The translations under genes and the position numbers were made by a program. Below are positions 51,382 through 59,055 of a stretch of DNA of 64,000 nt, in pieces. The DNA comes from an uncultured Collinsella sp. GTDB taxonomy: Bacteria; Actinomycetota; Coriobacteriia; Coriobacteriales; Coriobacteriaceae. Below the pieces are notes generated by a model. It saw only the letters and a program-made list of their open reading frames with translations, searched no databases and was not told the origin of the DNA. Location: NCBI GenBank assembly GCA_900540875.1, contig UQHT01000004.1, positions 56,743 to 120,742 of the forward strand, written 5' to 3'. Every line of letters begins with the position of its first letter. The stretch's first letter is position 1.

Positions 51382-52648
51382 GGCCCGAAAGAAAGGTAGG
51401 AGGCCATGACGAAAGGTCTGCACGTGCCTTCCGAGATCGGCAAGCTCAGGAAGGTCTGCCTGCACCGTCCCGGCGACGAGCTCCTCAACCTGCCGCCCGA
51501 CGAGCTCGAGCGACTCCTGTTCGACGACGTCCCGTTCCTTGAGGTCGCGCAGCAGGAGCACGACACCTTCGCCCAGATCCTGAGGGACCAGGGCGTGGAG
51601 GTGCTCTACCTCGAGAACCTCGTCGCAGAGGTGTTCGACCAGGTCCCCGGCGCCCGCGCCGAGTTCACCGACCAGTACATCGCCGAGGCAGGCATCCGCG
51701 GCCAGCACATGCCGCAGATCGTCCGCGAGAAGCTGGACTCCATCACCGACAACCTCGAGTTCGTCAAGAAGACCATGGCCGGCATGACCAAGGCCGAGAT
51801 CGACATGCCCCTTACGGCGTCCACGACCCTCGACTCCCTGGTCAACTCCGAGTCCGAGTCCGACCTGATCATCGACCCGATGCCCAACCTCTACTTCACC
51901 CGCGACCCGTTCGCGGTCGTCGGCGAGGGCGTCAACCTCAACCGCATGTACTCGGTCACCCGCAACCGCGAGACCCTGTACGGCAAGTACGTCTTCAAGT
52001 ACCACCCCGACTACAAGGACGTCTCCCTGTACTTCCGCCGCGACTGCCAGTTCCACACCGAGGGCGGCGACGTGCTGAACATCAACGAGAAGACCCTCGC
52101 CGTCGGCATCTCCCAGCGCACCCAGGCAGCCGCCATCGACGTCATGGCCCAGAACATCTTCTGGAACTCCGACTCCAAGGTCGAGCGCATCCTGGCCTTC
52201 GACATCCCCGTCTCGCGCGCCTTCATGCACCTCGACACGGTCTTCACCCAGATCGACGTCGATAAGTTCACGATCCACCCCGCCATCATGGGTACCCTGC
52301 GCGTCTACGAGCTGACCGCCGGCAAGAACCCGGGCGACGTGAACATCCGCCTGATCGAGGACACCCTCGAGCACGTCCTGGAGGACGCCACCGGCGTCGA
52401 CCAGGTCAAGCTGATCCCCTGCGGCGGCGGCGACCCGATCGCGGCCTCCCGCGAGCAGTGGAACGACGGCTCCAACACCCTGTGCGTCGAGCCCGGCAAG
52501 ATCTGCGTCTACGCCCGCAACACCGTCACCAACGACGTGCTGTACAAGGAGGGCCTGGACCTTCTCGTCGTGCCCTCCGCCGAGCTCTCCCGCGGCCGTG
52601 GCGGCCCGCGCTGCATGAGCATGCCCTTCTGGCGCGAGGACCTCTAAG
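51382..52648 (+). repeat. 1267-bp direct repeat covering arcA (copy 1)
   Basis: From GGCCCGAAAG through the base after the stop codon this stretch repeats at 54458-55724. Translations in several other frames, as well as the arcA frame, are the same in both copies, so the DNA appears identical. Flanks diverge sharply at both ends. Confidence 0.88.
51406..52647 (+). CDS. arcA: Arginine deiminase (copy 1)
   Basis: The 413-residue enzyme turns arginine into citrulline and ammonia. Motifs: CLHRPGDELLN, NLYFTRDPFA, FHTEGGDVLNIN (catalytic His/Glu) and the nucleophile Cys403 in GGPRCMSMPF. GTAGGAGGCC precedes the ATG. The coding sequence is indistinguishable from the second copy at 54482. With arcB and the carrier downstream it should yield ATP and ammonia, protecting against acid. 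It has its own promoter and its own terminator. Confidence 0.96.
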   Translation: MTKGLHVPSEIGKLRKVCLHRPGDELLNLPPDELERLLFDDVPFLEVAQQEHDTFAQILRDQGVEVLYLENLVAEVFDQVPGARAEFTDQYIAEAGIRGQHMPQIVREKLDSITDNLEFVKKTMAGMTKAEIDMPLTASTTLDSLVNSESESDLIIDPMPNLYFTRDPFAVVGEGVNLNRMYSVTRNRETLYGKYVFKYHPDYKDVSLYFRRDCQFHTEGGDVLNINEKTLAVGISQRTQAAAIDVMAQNIFWNSDSKVERILAFDIPVSRAFMHLDTVFTQIDVDKFTIHPAIMGTLRVYELTAGKNPGDVNIRLIEDTLEHVLEDATGVDQVKLIPCGGGDPIAASREQWNDGSNTLCVEPGKICVYARNTVTNDVLYKEGLDLLVVPSAELSRGRGGPRCMSMPFWREDL

Positions 52649-52680
52649 GTTTTCAAAGACCCGTACAGGTCTTAATACAA

Positions 52681-52742
52681 ACATCTAGCTGACATTAGAT
52701 GTCTCCCAATGGGACGGTGCGGTTCTTTCGCACCGTCCCATT
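52681..52742 (+). terminator. Terminator after arcA copy 1
   Basis: ACATCTA / TAGATGT (52681-52702) is a small hairpin, then AATGGGACGGTGCG pairs perfectly with CGCACCGTCCCATT (52708-52742). Confidence 0.75.
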
Positions 52743-52782
52743 CATGTTTATTGACGCTAAATTAAGATCAGATAAGGTGGCC

Positions 52783-53907
52783 ATGGATATCAAGACAATT
52801 GGCGTTGAGGATTGGCTCAACGTTTGGGAGAAGAGTGCTACCTGGGATATCGCTCAGTCGACGATCTCGTCGCTGACCATGGGTGAGCTTCGCGCACTTG
52901 ACGAGCAGGACGGTGCTACGCTCTACGAGCGCCTGGACCGCGAGAAGATGAACTACGGCTGGATCGAGGGTTCGCCCGACTTTAAGGCCGAAGTCGCCAA
53001 GCTGTATCGTCGCGAGGTCAATCCCGATCACATTTTGCAGACCAACGGCTGCACGGGCGCGAACCTCAACGCCATCATGGCCGTGGTCGAGCCCGGCGAC
53101 CATGTGATTGCCGAGTGGCCCACCTATGCGCCGCTCTATGAGATTCCGCGTACGCTCGGTGCCGAGGTCGAGTATTGGGAGCTTCGCGAGGAGCTCGGCT
53201 GGAAGCCCGATATCGAACAGCTCAAGCACCTCGTTCACCCCAACACCAAGCTCATCTGCATCAATAACGCATCGAACCCCATCGGTACGGTGCTCGATGC
53301 CGATACACTCGGCCAGATTGCCGAGATTGCCCGTTCGGTGGGCGCCTACGTGCTGTGCGACGAGGTGTATCTGCCGCTCGAGAACACCGAGTCCTTTATG
53401 TCGATGGCCGACGTGTACGAGAAGGCCATTGTCACCAACTCGGTGTCCAAGACCTATTCGACGCCTGCGGCCCGCGTGGGCTGGGTCGTGGCCGACGAAG
53501 AGGTGTCCAACCGCATCCGCACCTATCGTGACTACACCATGATCTGCGGCGGCGTGTTCAACGACGCTCTGGCGACCTACGTGCTCGAGCACAGGGATAA
53601 GATCCTTGGGCGCAACCGTAAGATCGTGTTTGGCAACCGTGATATCGCTCAGGCATGGATCGATACGCAGCATCGTGTCTCCTGGACGGCCCCGCAGGGC
53701 GTGTCCACCTCGTTTATCCAACTGGATATTCCCGAGGACGACGAGGAGTTCTGCAAGCGCCTGTTGGCCGAGAGGGGAGTGCTGCTGGTTCCCGGTAGCC
53801 GCTTTGAGCTTCCCTGCGGCGCGCGCTTGGGCTACTGCGCGAGCGAAGGCGTTCTCCGCGAGGGCCTGAGGCTTCTGGGCGAGGCGCTGGCGGAGTTTGA
53901 TCGCTAG
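52783..53907 (+). CDS. PLP aminotransferase-like enzyme inside the ADI island
   Basis: A 374-residue fold-type I enzyme. PLP lysine in TNSVSKTYSTPAARVGWV, and pocket residues in NNASNPIGTV and CDEVYLPLE; the N-terminal STISSLTMGELRALDE is unusual for standard transaminases. Standing between two arginine deiminases, it may act on arginine, citrulline or ornithine; some similar-looking enzymes of the VioD type modify arginine derivatives, but I cannot confirm that relation. AAGGTGG precedes ATG 52783. It has terminators on both sides. Confidence 0.8.
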   Translation: MDIKTIGVEDWLNVWEKSATWDIAQSTISSLTMGELRALDEQDGATLYERLDREKMNYGWIEGSPDFKAEVAKLYRREVNPDHILQTNGCTGANLNAIMAVVEPGDHVIAEWPTYAPLYEIPRTLGAEVEYWELREELGWKPDIEQLKHLVHPNTKLICINNASNPIGTVLDADTLGQIAEIARSVGAYVLCDEVYLPLENTESFMSMADVYEKAIVTNSVSKTYSTPAARVGWVVADEEVSNRIRTYRDYTMICGGVFNDALATYVLEHRDKILGRNRKIVFGNRDIAQAWIDTQHRVSWTAPQGVSTSFIQLDIPEDDEEFCKRLLAERGVLLVPGSRFELPCGARLGYCASEGVLREGLRLLGEALAEFDR

Positions 53908-53956
53908 GATTCCGACGATTTTCGAGGGCCTTATCCAAATTGGCCGAAGATAATCG

Positions 53957-53996
53957 AAAACGGACCCGTTTCCCTAGGGGAAGCGGGTTCGTTTTT
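53957..53996 (+). terminator. Terminator after the ADI-island aminotransferase
   Basis: AACGGACCCGTTTCC and GGGAAGCGGGTTCGTT pair with two G-U or mismatched positions, followed by TTTTC. Confidence 0.78.
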
Positions 53997-54076
53997 CTAT
54001 ACCGAGAAGTCAAGTTGTTACAAATGGGGCCGTAAAGCGAGCCAGTATCCGCTGGGCCTTATACTGAGCTTCCGGT

Positions 54077-54399
54077 GAACGGTATCGAGCGTCTGGTAAA
54101 CGGTAATTTGTTTACCAGAAATGAATAGGACAAACTTTTTTCTGAATAAAAATGAAAATGGTTGAGACGCGGTATGAATCGCTAATTCTATTCATAGCTT
54201 TATTAGAAATATGCAATTTGAGGGTGGTTTAATAAAGTTAAGTTCCATTTGCTATTTGGTTTGAAAAAGCATTTAAGCACGTAAATAAACTTTATTAAAT
54301 CAAAGTGTGCCATGCGTGAAGTATATGTGTATGCCGTTCACCCCCCATAAAAAACCGTTCGGGGGCAAGGTGGAAGTATGGGCTGATTTTGGATATAAA
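54077..54399 (+). promoter_or_regulatory. arcA promoter 2: two pairs of GAACGG boxes and -10
   Basis: Distal pair: GAACGG 54077-54082 and AAACGG 54098-54103, 21 bp apart. Proximal pair (opposite strand, CCGTTC): 54334-54339 and 54355-54360, again 21 bp apart. TATAAA at 54394-54399 lies 39 bp from the nearer box. TGGTAAA / TTTACCA (54095-54115) forms a further palindrome. The stretch 54110-54330 is AT-rich and has no gene. Confidence 0.6.
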
Positions 54400-54457
54400 T
54401 ATGTCGTCAGCAATAACGCCTCACACGGAGGGGCGCTAACGAATCGGCCCTGACAAG

Positions 54458-55724
54458 GGCCCGAAAGAAAGGTAGGAGGCCATGACGAAAGGTCTGCACG
54501 TGCCTTCCGAGATCGGCAAGCTCAGGAAGGTCTGCCTGCACCGTCCCGGCGACGAGCTCCTCAACCTGCCGCCCGACGAGCTCGAGCGACTCCTGTTCGA
54601 CGACGTCCCGTTCCTTGAGGTCGCGCAGCAGGAGCACGACACCTTCGCCCAGATCCTGAGGGACCAGGGCGTGGAGGTGCTCTACCTCGAGAACCTCGTC
54701 GCAGAGGTGTTCGACCAGGTCCCCGGCGCCCGCGCCGAGTTCACCGACCAGTACATCGCCGAGGCAGGCATCCGCGGCCAGCACATGCCGCAGATCGTCC
54801 GCGAGAAGCTGGACTCCATCACCGACAACCTCGAGTTCGTCAAGAAGACCATGGCCGGCATGACCAAGGCCGAGATCGACATGCCCCTTACGGCGTCCAC
54901 GACCCTCGACTCCCTGGTCAACTCCGAGTCCGAGTCCGACCTGATCATCGACCCGATGCCCAACCTCTACTTCACCCGCGACCCGTTCGCGGTCGTCGGC
55001 GAGGGCGTCAACCTCAACCGCATGTACTCGGTCACCCGCAACCGCGAGACCCTGTACGGCAAGTACGTCTTCAAGTACCACCCCGACTACAAGGACGTCT
55101 CCCTGTACTTCCGCCGCGACTGCCAGTTCCACACCGAGGGCGGCGACGTGCTGAACATCAACGAGAAGACCCTCGCCGTCGGCATCTCCCAGCGCACCCA
55201 GGCAGCCGCCATCGACGTCATGGCCCAGAACATCTTCTGGAACTCCGACTCCAAGGTCGAGCGCATCCTGGCCTTCGACATCCCCGTCTCGCGCGCCTTC
55301 ATGCACCTCGACACGGTCTTCACCCAGATCGACGTCGATAAGTTCACGATCCACCCCGCCATCATGGGTACCCTGCGCGTCTACGAGCTGACCGCCGGCA
55401 AGAACCCGGGCGACGTGAACATCCGCCTGATCGAGGACACCCTCGAGCACGTCCTGGAGGACGCCACCGGCGTCGACCAGGTCAAGCTGATCCCCTGCGG
55501 CGGCGGCGACCCGATCGCGGCCTCCCGCGAGCAGTGGAACGACGGCTCCAACACCCTGTGCGTCGAGCCCGGCAAGATCTGCGTCTACGCCCGCAACACC
55601 GTCACCAACGACGTGCTGTACAAGGAGGGCCTGGACCTTCTCGTCGTGCCCTCCGCCGAGCTCTCCCGCGGCCGTGGCGGCCCGCGCTGCATGAGCATGC
55701 CCTTCTGGCGCGAGGACCTCTAAG
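54458..55724 (+). repeat. 1267-bp direct repeat covering arcA (copy 2)
   Basis: Second copy of the repeat at 51382-52648; the leader upstream is homologous but clearly diverged. Confidence 0.88.
54482..55723 (+). CDS. arcA: Arginine deiminase (copy 2)
   Basis: 413 residues, the same as copy 1, including the same codons as far as could be compared. It is followed after 105 bp by arcB without an obvious terminator, so copy 2 is the one in the arcA-arcB-carrier unit while copy 1 is transcribed alone. Two promoters with the same box geometry feeding an identical enzyme would raise dosage or allow different control. Confidence 0.96.
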   Translation: MTKGLHVPSEIGKLRKVCLHRPGDELLNLPPDELERLLFDDVPFLEVAQQEHDTFAQILRDQGVEVLYLENLVAEVFDQVPGARAEFTDQYIAEAGIRGQHMPQIVREKLDSITDNLEFVKKTMAGMTKAEIDMPLTASTTLDSLVNSESESDLIIDPMPNLYFTRDPFAVVGEGVNLNRMYSVTRNRETLYGKYVFKYHPDYKDVSLYFRRDCQFHTEGGDVLNINEKTLAVGISQRTQAAAIDVMAQNIFWNSDSKVERILAFDIPVSRAFMHLDTVFTQIDVDKFTIHPAIMGTLRVYELTAGKNPGDVNIRLIEDTLEHVLEDATGVDQVKLIPCGGGDPIAASREQWNDGSNTLCVEPGKICVYARNTVTNDVLYKEGLDLLVVPSAELSRGRGGPRCMSMPFWREDL

Positions 55725-55828
55725 TCTTTCCGTTTCCGGTGCGGTCTCCCTACAACCGCACCGGTTTCGCCCGTCAAACGGGCACCACTAGTATTTGCGT
55801 AATTCATTTCTTCGAAAGGATTCGAACC

Positions 55829-56824
55829 ATGGGTGTTAACCTCTCCGGCCGTAGCTTCCTCAAGCTCCTCGACCTCACCACCGAGGAGATCGAGTACCTG
55901 CTCAAGCTCTCCAAGAACTTCAAGGACATGAAGCGCGCCGGCGTTCCGCACCGCTATCTCGAGGGCAAGAACATCGTCCTGCTCTTCCAGAAGACTTCCA
56001 CCCGTACCCGCTGCGCCTTCGAGGTCGGCGGCATGGATTTGGGCATGGGCGTCACCTACCTCGATCCGGGTTCGTCGCAGATGGGCAAGAAGGAGTCCAT
56101 CGAGGACACCGCCCGCGTTCTCGGCCGCATGTATGACGGCATCGAGTTCCGTGGCTTTGCCCAGGACGACGTCGAGGAGCTTGCCGCTAAGTCCGGCGTG
56201 CCCGTCTGGAACGGTCTGACCACCGAGTGGCACCCCACTCAGATGCTCGCCGACATCCTGACCGTCCAGGAGAACTTCAACTACGACATCAAGGGCAAGA
56301 CCCTCGTCTTCATGGGCGACTGCAAGAACAACGTCGCTCGCTCCCTCATGGTCGTCTGCTCCAAGCTCGGCATGAACTTCGTGGCCTGCGGCCCCGAGGA
56401 GTGCATGCCCGCTGACGACGTCATCGAGGCCTGCAAGCCCATCGCTGAGGCCAACGGCTGCACCATCAAGCTGACCACCGACGTCAAGGACGGCGTCACC
56501 GGTGCCGACGTTATCTACACCGACGTGTGGGTCTCCATGGGCGAGCCTGACGAGGTCTGGGCCGAGCGCATCGCTCAGCTCACCCCGTATCGTGTCACCT
56601 CCGAGGTCATGGCTATGGCCAACCCGGGTGCCATCTTCCTGCACTGCCTGCCCAGCTTCCACGACACCAACACCACCATTGGCGCCGAGAAGTGCGAGCA
56701 GTTCGGCATCACCGAGCAGGAGGTCACCGACGAGGTCTTCGAGAGCCCCGCTTCCAAGGTCTTCGACGAGGCCGAGAACCGCATGCACACCATCAAGGCT
56801 GTCATGTACGCCACGCTCAAGTAA
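55829..56824 (+). CDS. arcB: Ornithine carbamoyltransferase (catabolic)
   Basis: The 331-residue enzyme splits citrulline with phosphate into ornithine and carbamoyl phosphate. Motifs: carbamoyl-phosphate site KTSTRTRCAFEV, WHPTQMLADI, and ornithine site LHCLPSFHDTNT. ATG 55829 has AAAGGA upstream. A catabolic role is taken from its position after arcA; carbamate kinase, needed to gain ATP, is not in the window. Confidence 0.94.
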   Translation: MGVNLSGRSFLKLLDLTTEEIEYLLKLSKNFKDMKRAGVPHRYLEGKNIVLLFQKTSTRTRCAFEVGGMDLGMGVTYLDPGSSQMGKKESIEDTARVLGRMYDGIEFRGFAQDDVEELAAKSGVPVWNGLTTEWHPTQMLADILTVQENFNYDIKGKTLVFMGDCKNNVARSLMVVCSKLGMNFVACGPEECMPADDVIEACKPIAEANGCTIKLTTDVKDGVTGADVIYTDVWVSMGEPDEVWAERIAQLTPYRVTSEVMAMANPGAIFLHCLPSFHDTNTTIGAEKCEQFGITEQEVTDEVFESPASKVFDEAENRMHTIKAVMYATLK

Positions 56825-56840
56825 GAGCATCTAGCATCTC

Positions 56841-56877
56841 GCTCGGGGTGCATTCCTGCGCACCCCGAGCGCTTTTG
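56841..56877 (+). terminator. Terminator after arcB
   Basis: GCTCGGGGTGC ATTCCT GCGCACCCCGAGC, then GCTTTTG. Strong, but the carrier gene follows by 95 bp, so read-through or a separate promoter is needed. Confidence 0.82.
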
Positions 56878-56971
56878 TCTGGTAAAAATCTCGCACCGAG
56901 CGACATGCACGGCACGGAAGAGCCGCTTCGGGCGAGATCAGTAAATGATTTATGAAGGGGGGATGAGAACT

Positions 56972-58450
56972 ATGACTGAGACCGCTAAGAAAAAGCGCGG
57001 TATGCCTTCATCGTTCACCATTCTTCTTGCTCTGCTGGCAATCGTCGCGGTTGTTACCGTTATCGTCTCCGGTACGTCCGGTGGCGCGGTTACCGCTGCC
57101 CGCCTGAGCGATTTCTGCACCGCCCCGGTCAAGGGCTTCGCTGACGCTCTGCCCGTCTGCCTCTTCGTTATGATCCTCGGTGGCTTCCTCGGCATGATGA
57201 CCGAGACCGGCGCCCTGGACAACGGCATTGCCGTTCTGGTGCAGAAGCTTAAGGGCAATGAGATCATGCTCATTCCCGTGCTAATGTTCATCTTCTCCCT
57301 CGGTGGTACCACCTATGGTATGTGCGAGGAGACCGTTCCCTTCTACGCCCTGCTCGCCGCCACCATGATGGCTGCTGGCTTCGACCCTATGGTCGGCGCT
57401 GCCACCGTCCTGCTCGGCGCTGGCTGCGGCTGCCTCGGCTCCACGGTTAACCCGTTCGCCGTCGGTGCTGCCGTCGACGCTCTGACCGGCGTTGGCATTG
57501 AGGTCAACCAGTCCATCATCATCGGCCTCGGTGCCGTCCTGTGGATTGTCACCACCGCCATGTCCATCTTCTTCGTCATGAGCTATGCCAAGAAGGTCAA
57601 GGCTGACAAGGGTTCCACCATCCTTTCGATGCAGGAGCTCAAGGACGCCGAAGAGGCTCACGGCAAGGCTGCTTCCGAGGTTCACAAAGAGGTCAAGCTC
57701 ACCGGTCGTCAGAAGGGTGTTCTGATCGCCTTTGCCTTCACCTTCGTCGTCATGATCGTCGGCTTCATCCCGCTGGCCGACCTCAACGAGGGCGTCGCCA
57801 ACTTCTTCGATGCTGGCGCTGTCTATGACGCCGACGGTAACGCCATCGTTCAGGGCTGGTCTGCCCTGATCACCGGCCTGCCCATTGGCCAGTGGTACTT
57901 CGACGAGGCTTCCACCTGGTTCTTCCTCATGGCTGTCCTGATCGGTATCATCGGTGGCCTCTCCGAGAAGCAGATCGTCAACACCTTCATCACCGGCGCT
58001 GCCGACATGATGTCCGTTGTCCTCGTCATCGCTCTTGCCCGTGGTATCTCCGTCCTCATGGCTAGCACCGGCCTCGACGTCTACGTCCTCGACGCTGCCG
58101 CCAATGCTCTGGCTGGCCTGTCCGGCGTGATCTTCGCTCCCATGAGCTTCCTGGTCTACTTTGGCCTGTCCTTCCTGATCCCCTCGACCTCCGGTATGGC
58201 TACTGTCTCCATGCCCATCATGGGACCGCTGGCTGTTAAGCTCGGCTTCTCGCCCGAGGTCATGGTCATGATCTTCTCCGCCGCCATCGGCGTCGTGAAT
58301 CTGTTCACCCCGACCTCTGGTGCCATCATGGGCGGTCTCGCTCTGGCTAAGATCGAGTGGACGACCTGGCTCAAGTTTGCTCTTAAGCTCATCGTCGCTC
58401 TCTCCGTCGTCTGCGCCATCATCCTGACCATCGCTTGCGTGATGATCTAA
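56972..58450 (+). CDS. YfcC/ArcD-type basic amino acid carrier
   Basis: The 492-residue membrane protein has about 12 hydrophobic segments and resembles the YfcC family of putative basic amino-acid carriers (GGTTYGMCEETVPFYALLAA, GLSFLIPSTSGMATVSMPIM). Its place after arcB makes arginine/ornithine exchange the likely job. ATG 56972 is chosen because GGGGGG lies nine bases upstream; ATG 56963 would sit right on the ribosome site. Confidence 0.85.
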   Translation: MTETAKKKRGMPSSFTILLALLAIVAVVTVIVSGTSGGAVTAARLSDFCTAPVKGFADALPVCLFVMILGGFLGMMTETGALDNGIAVLVQKLKGNEIMLIPVLMFIFSLGGTTYGMCEETVPFYALLAATMMAAGFDPMVGAATVLLGAGCGCLGSTVNPFAVGAAVDALTGVGIEVNQSIIIGLGAVLWIVTTAMSIFFVMSYAKKVKADKGSTILSMQELKDAEEAHGKAASEVHKEVKLTGRQKGVLIAFAFTFVVMIVGFIPLADLNEGVANFFDAGAVYDADGNAIVQGWSALITGLPIGQWYFDEASTWFFLMAVLIGIIGGLSEKQIVNTFITGAADMMSVVLVIALARGISVLMASTGLDVYVLDAAANALAGLSGVIFAPMSFLVYFGLSFLIPSTSGMATVSMPIMGPLAVKLGFSPEVMVMIFSAAIGVVNLFTPTSGAIMGGLALAKIEWTTWLKFALKLIVALSVVCAIILTIACVMI

Positions 58451-58515
58451 GTACCCCCTGGGTACCCCACGGAAACCATGACGATCCTATAACGGATCAC
58501 CTGGTCATCGTCTGT

Positions 58516-58583
58516 CCGGTGGGGTAACCCCACCGGTAGACTCCTACCTTTGGCCCCCTCCCGTTCCGTGCGCGGGAGGGGGC
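58516..58583 (+). terminator. Two hairpins ending the ADI unit
   Basis: CCGGTGGGG TAA CCCCACCGG (58516-58536) and GCCCCCTCCCG / CGGGAGGGGGC (58553-58583) followed by GCTCTTG. The T tract is short. Confidence 0.65.
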
Positions 58584-58591
58584 GCTCTTGT

Positions 58592-58750
58592 GTTCCGGCG
58601 TTTTACCAAACGCCGGAACCGCTCGACGCTGCAAGCCCGCCAGAGCGGCAATCTGACGTTCAATCGTCGGGCATGGCCAAAAGGCCTATGCCCTCCTCTT
58701 TCACGTCACCTTGCTCGCTCTGGTGGGCTTTCGCTGACTTATGCTCAACC
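58592..58750 (+). repeat. Structured dispersed element, copy C (3' of the ADI unit)
   Basis: Order as in copy B: hairpin 1 GTTCCGGCGTTT TACC AAACGCCGGAAC, GCTCGACGCTGCAA, long stem GCCCGCCAGAGCG-GCAA-TC-TGACGT with ACGTCA-CC-TTGC-T-CGCTCTGGTGGGC, apical TCAATCGTCG, inner hairpin GGGCATGGCC / GGCCTATGCCC, CTCTTTC, CGCTGACTTATGCTCAACC. A partial second 3' arm (GGCTTGCTCGCTCTGGTG..TTCGCTG) recurs at about 58781-58810. Confidence 0.82.
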
Positions 58751-58838
58751 TGCGGCGCTGCCATTGTTGGCGCAGGGGGCGGCTTGCTCGCTCTGGTGTC
58801 TGTTCGCTGTCCGTTCTCTGCCCGCGACGTTTCTGCTG

Positions 58839-58946
58839 TTGGTGCAAAGGGGTCAGGTTACTTTGCGCCAAAAGGGGAAGTTGCGGTGGAATAGTTCCCG
58901 TTTGGCCGTCTTGAGGGGTTAAACAGGAGCTATTTCACCGCAACTT
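58839..58946. repeat. Two adjacent hairpin repeats
   Basis: TTGGTGCAAAG / CTTTGCGCCAA (58839-58871) is copy 3 of the palindrome found at 8889 and 10102. Next, AAGTTGCGGTGGAATAG..TTT pairs with AAA..CTATTTCACCGCAACTT (58878-58946), a nearly 27-bp stem with a few G-U or mismatched positions. No gene lies between 58450 and 59056. Confidence 0.65.
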
Positions 58947-59055
58947 ATCGATGGCGTGTTTGGTTGGTGCCTGTTGATGGCCTGGGCATCGGGGAGGGCA
59001 GGCTCCGTTATAATCGCGTAGGAACTTAATTTACGAAACGGGACGGGAGCCATAT

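Noticed and set aside
54407..56830. An 807-codon minus-strand open frame across arcA copy 2 and arcB
   Set aside because: It is an antisense shadow created by GC-rich codons of the real genes; repeats of Val/Asp/Gly/Leu without domains, and the plus-strand enzymes are unmistakable. The same holds for 51262-52656.
58550..58922. Plus-strand frames of about 110 codons before the DUF1846 gene
   Set aside because: They run through terminators and repeat element copy C; the sequence is explained by hairpins, not protein.
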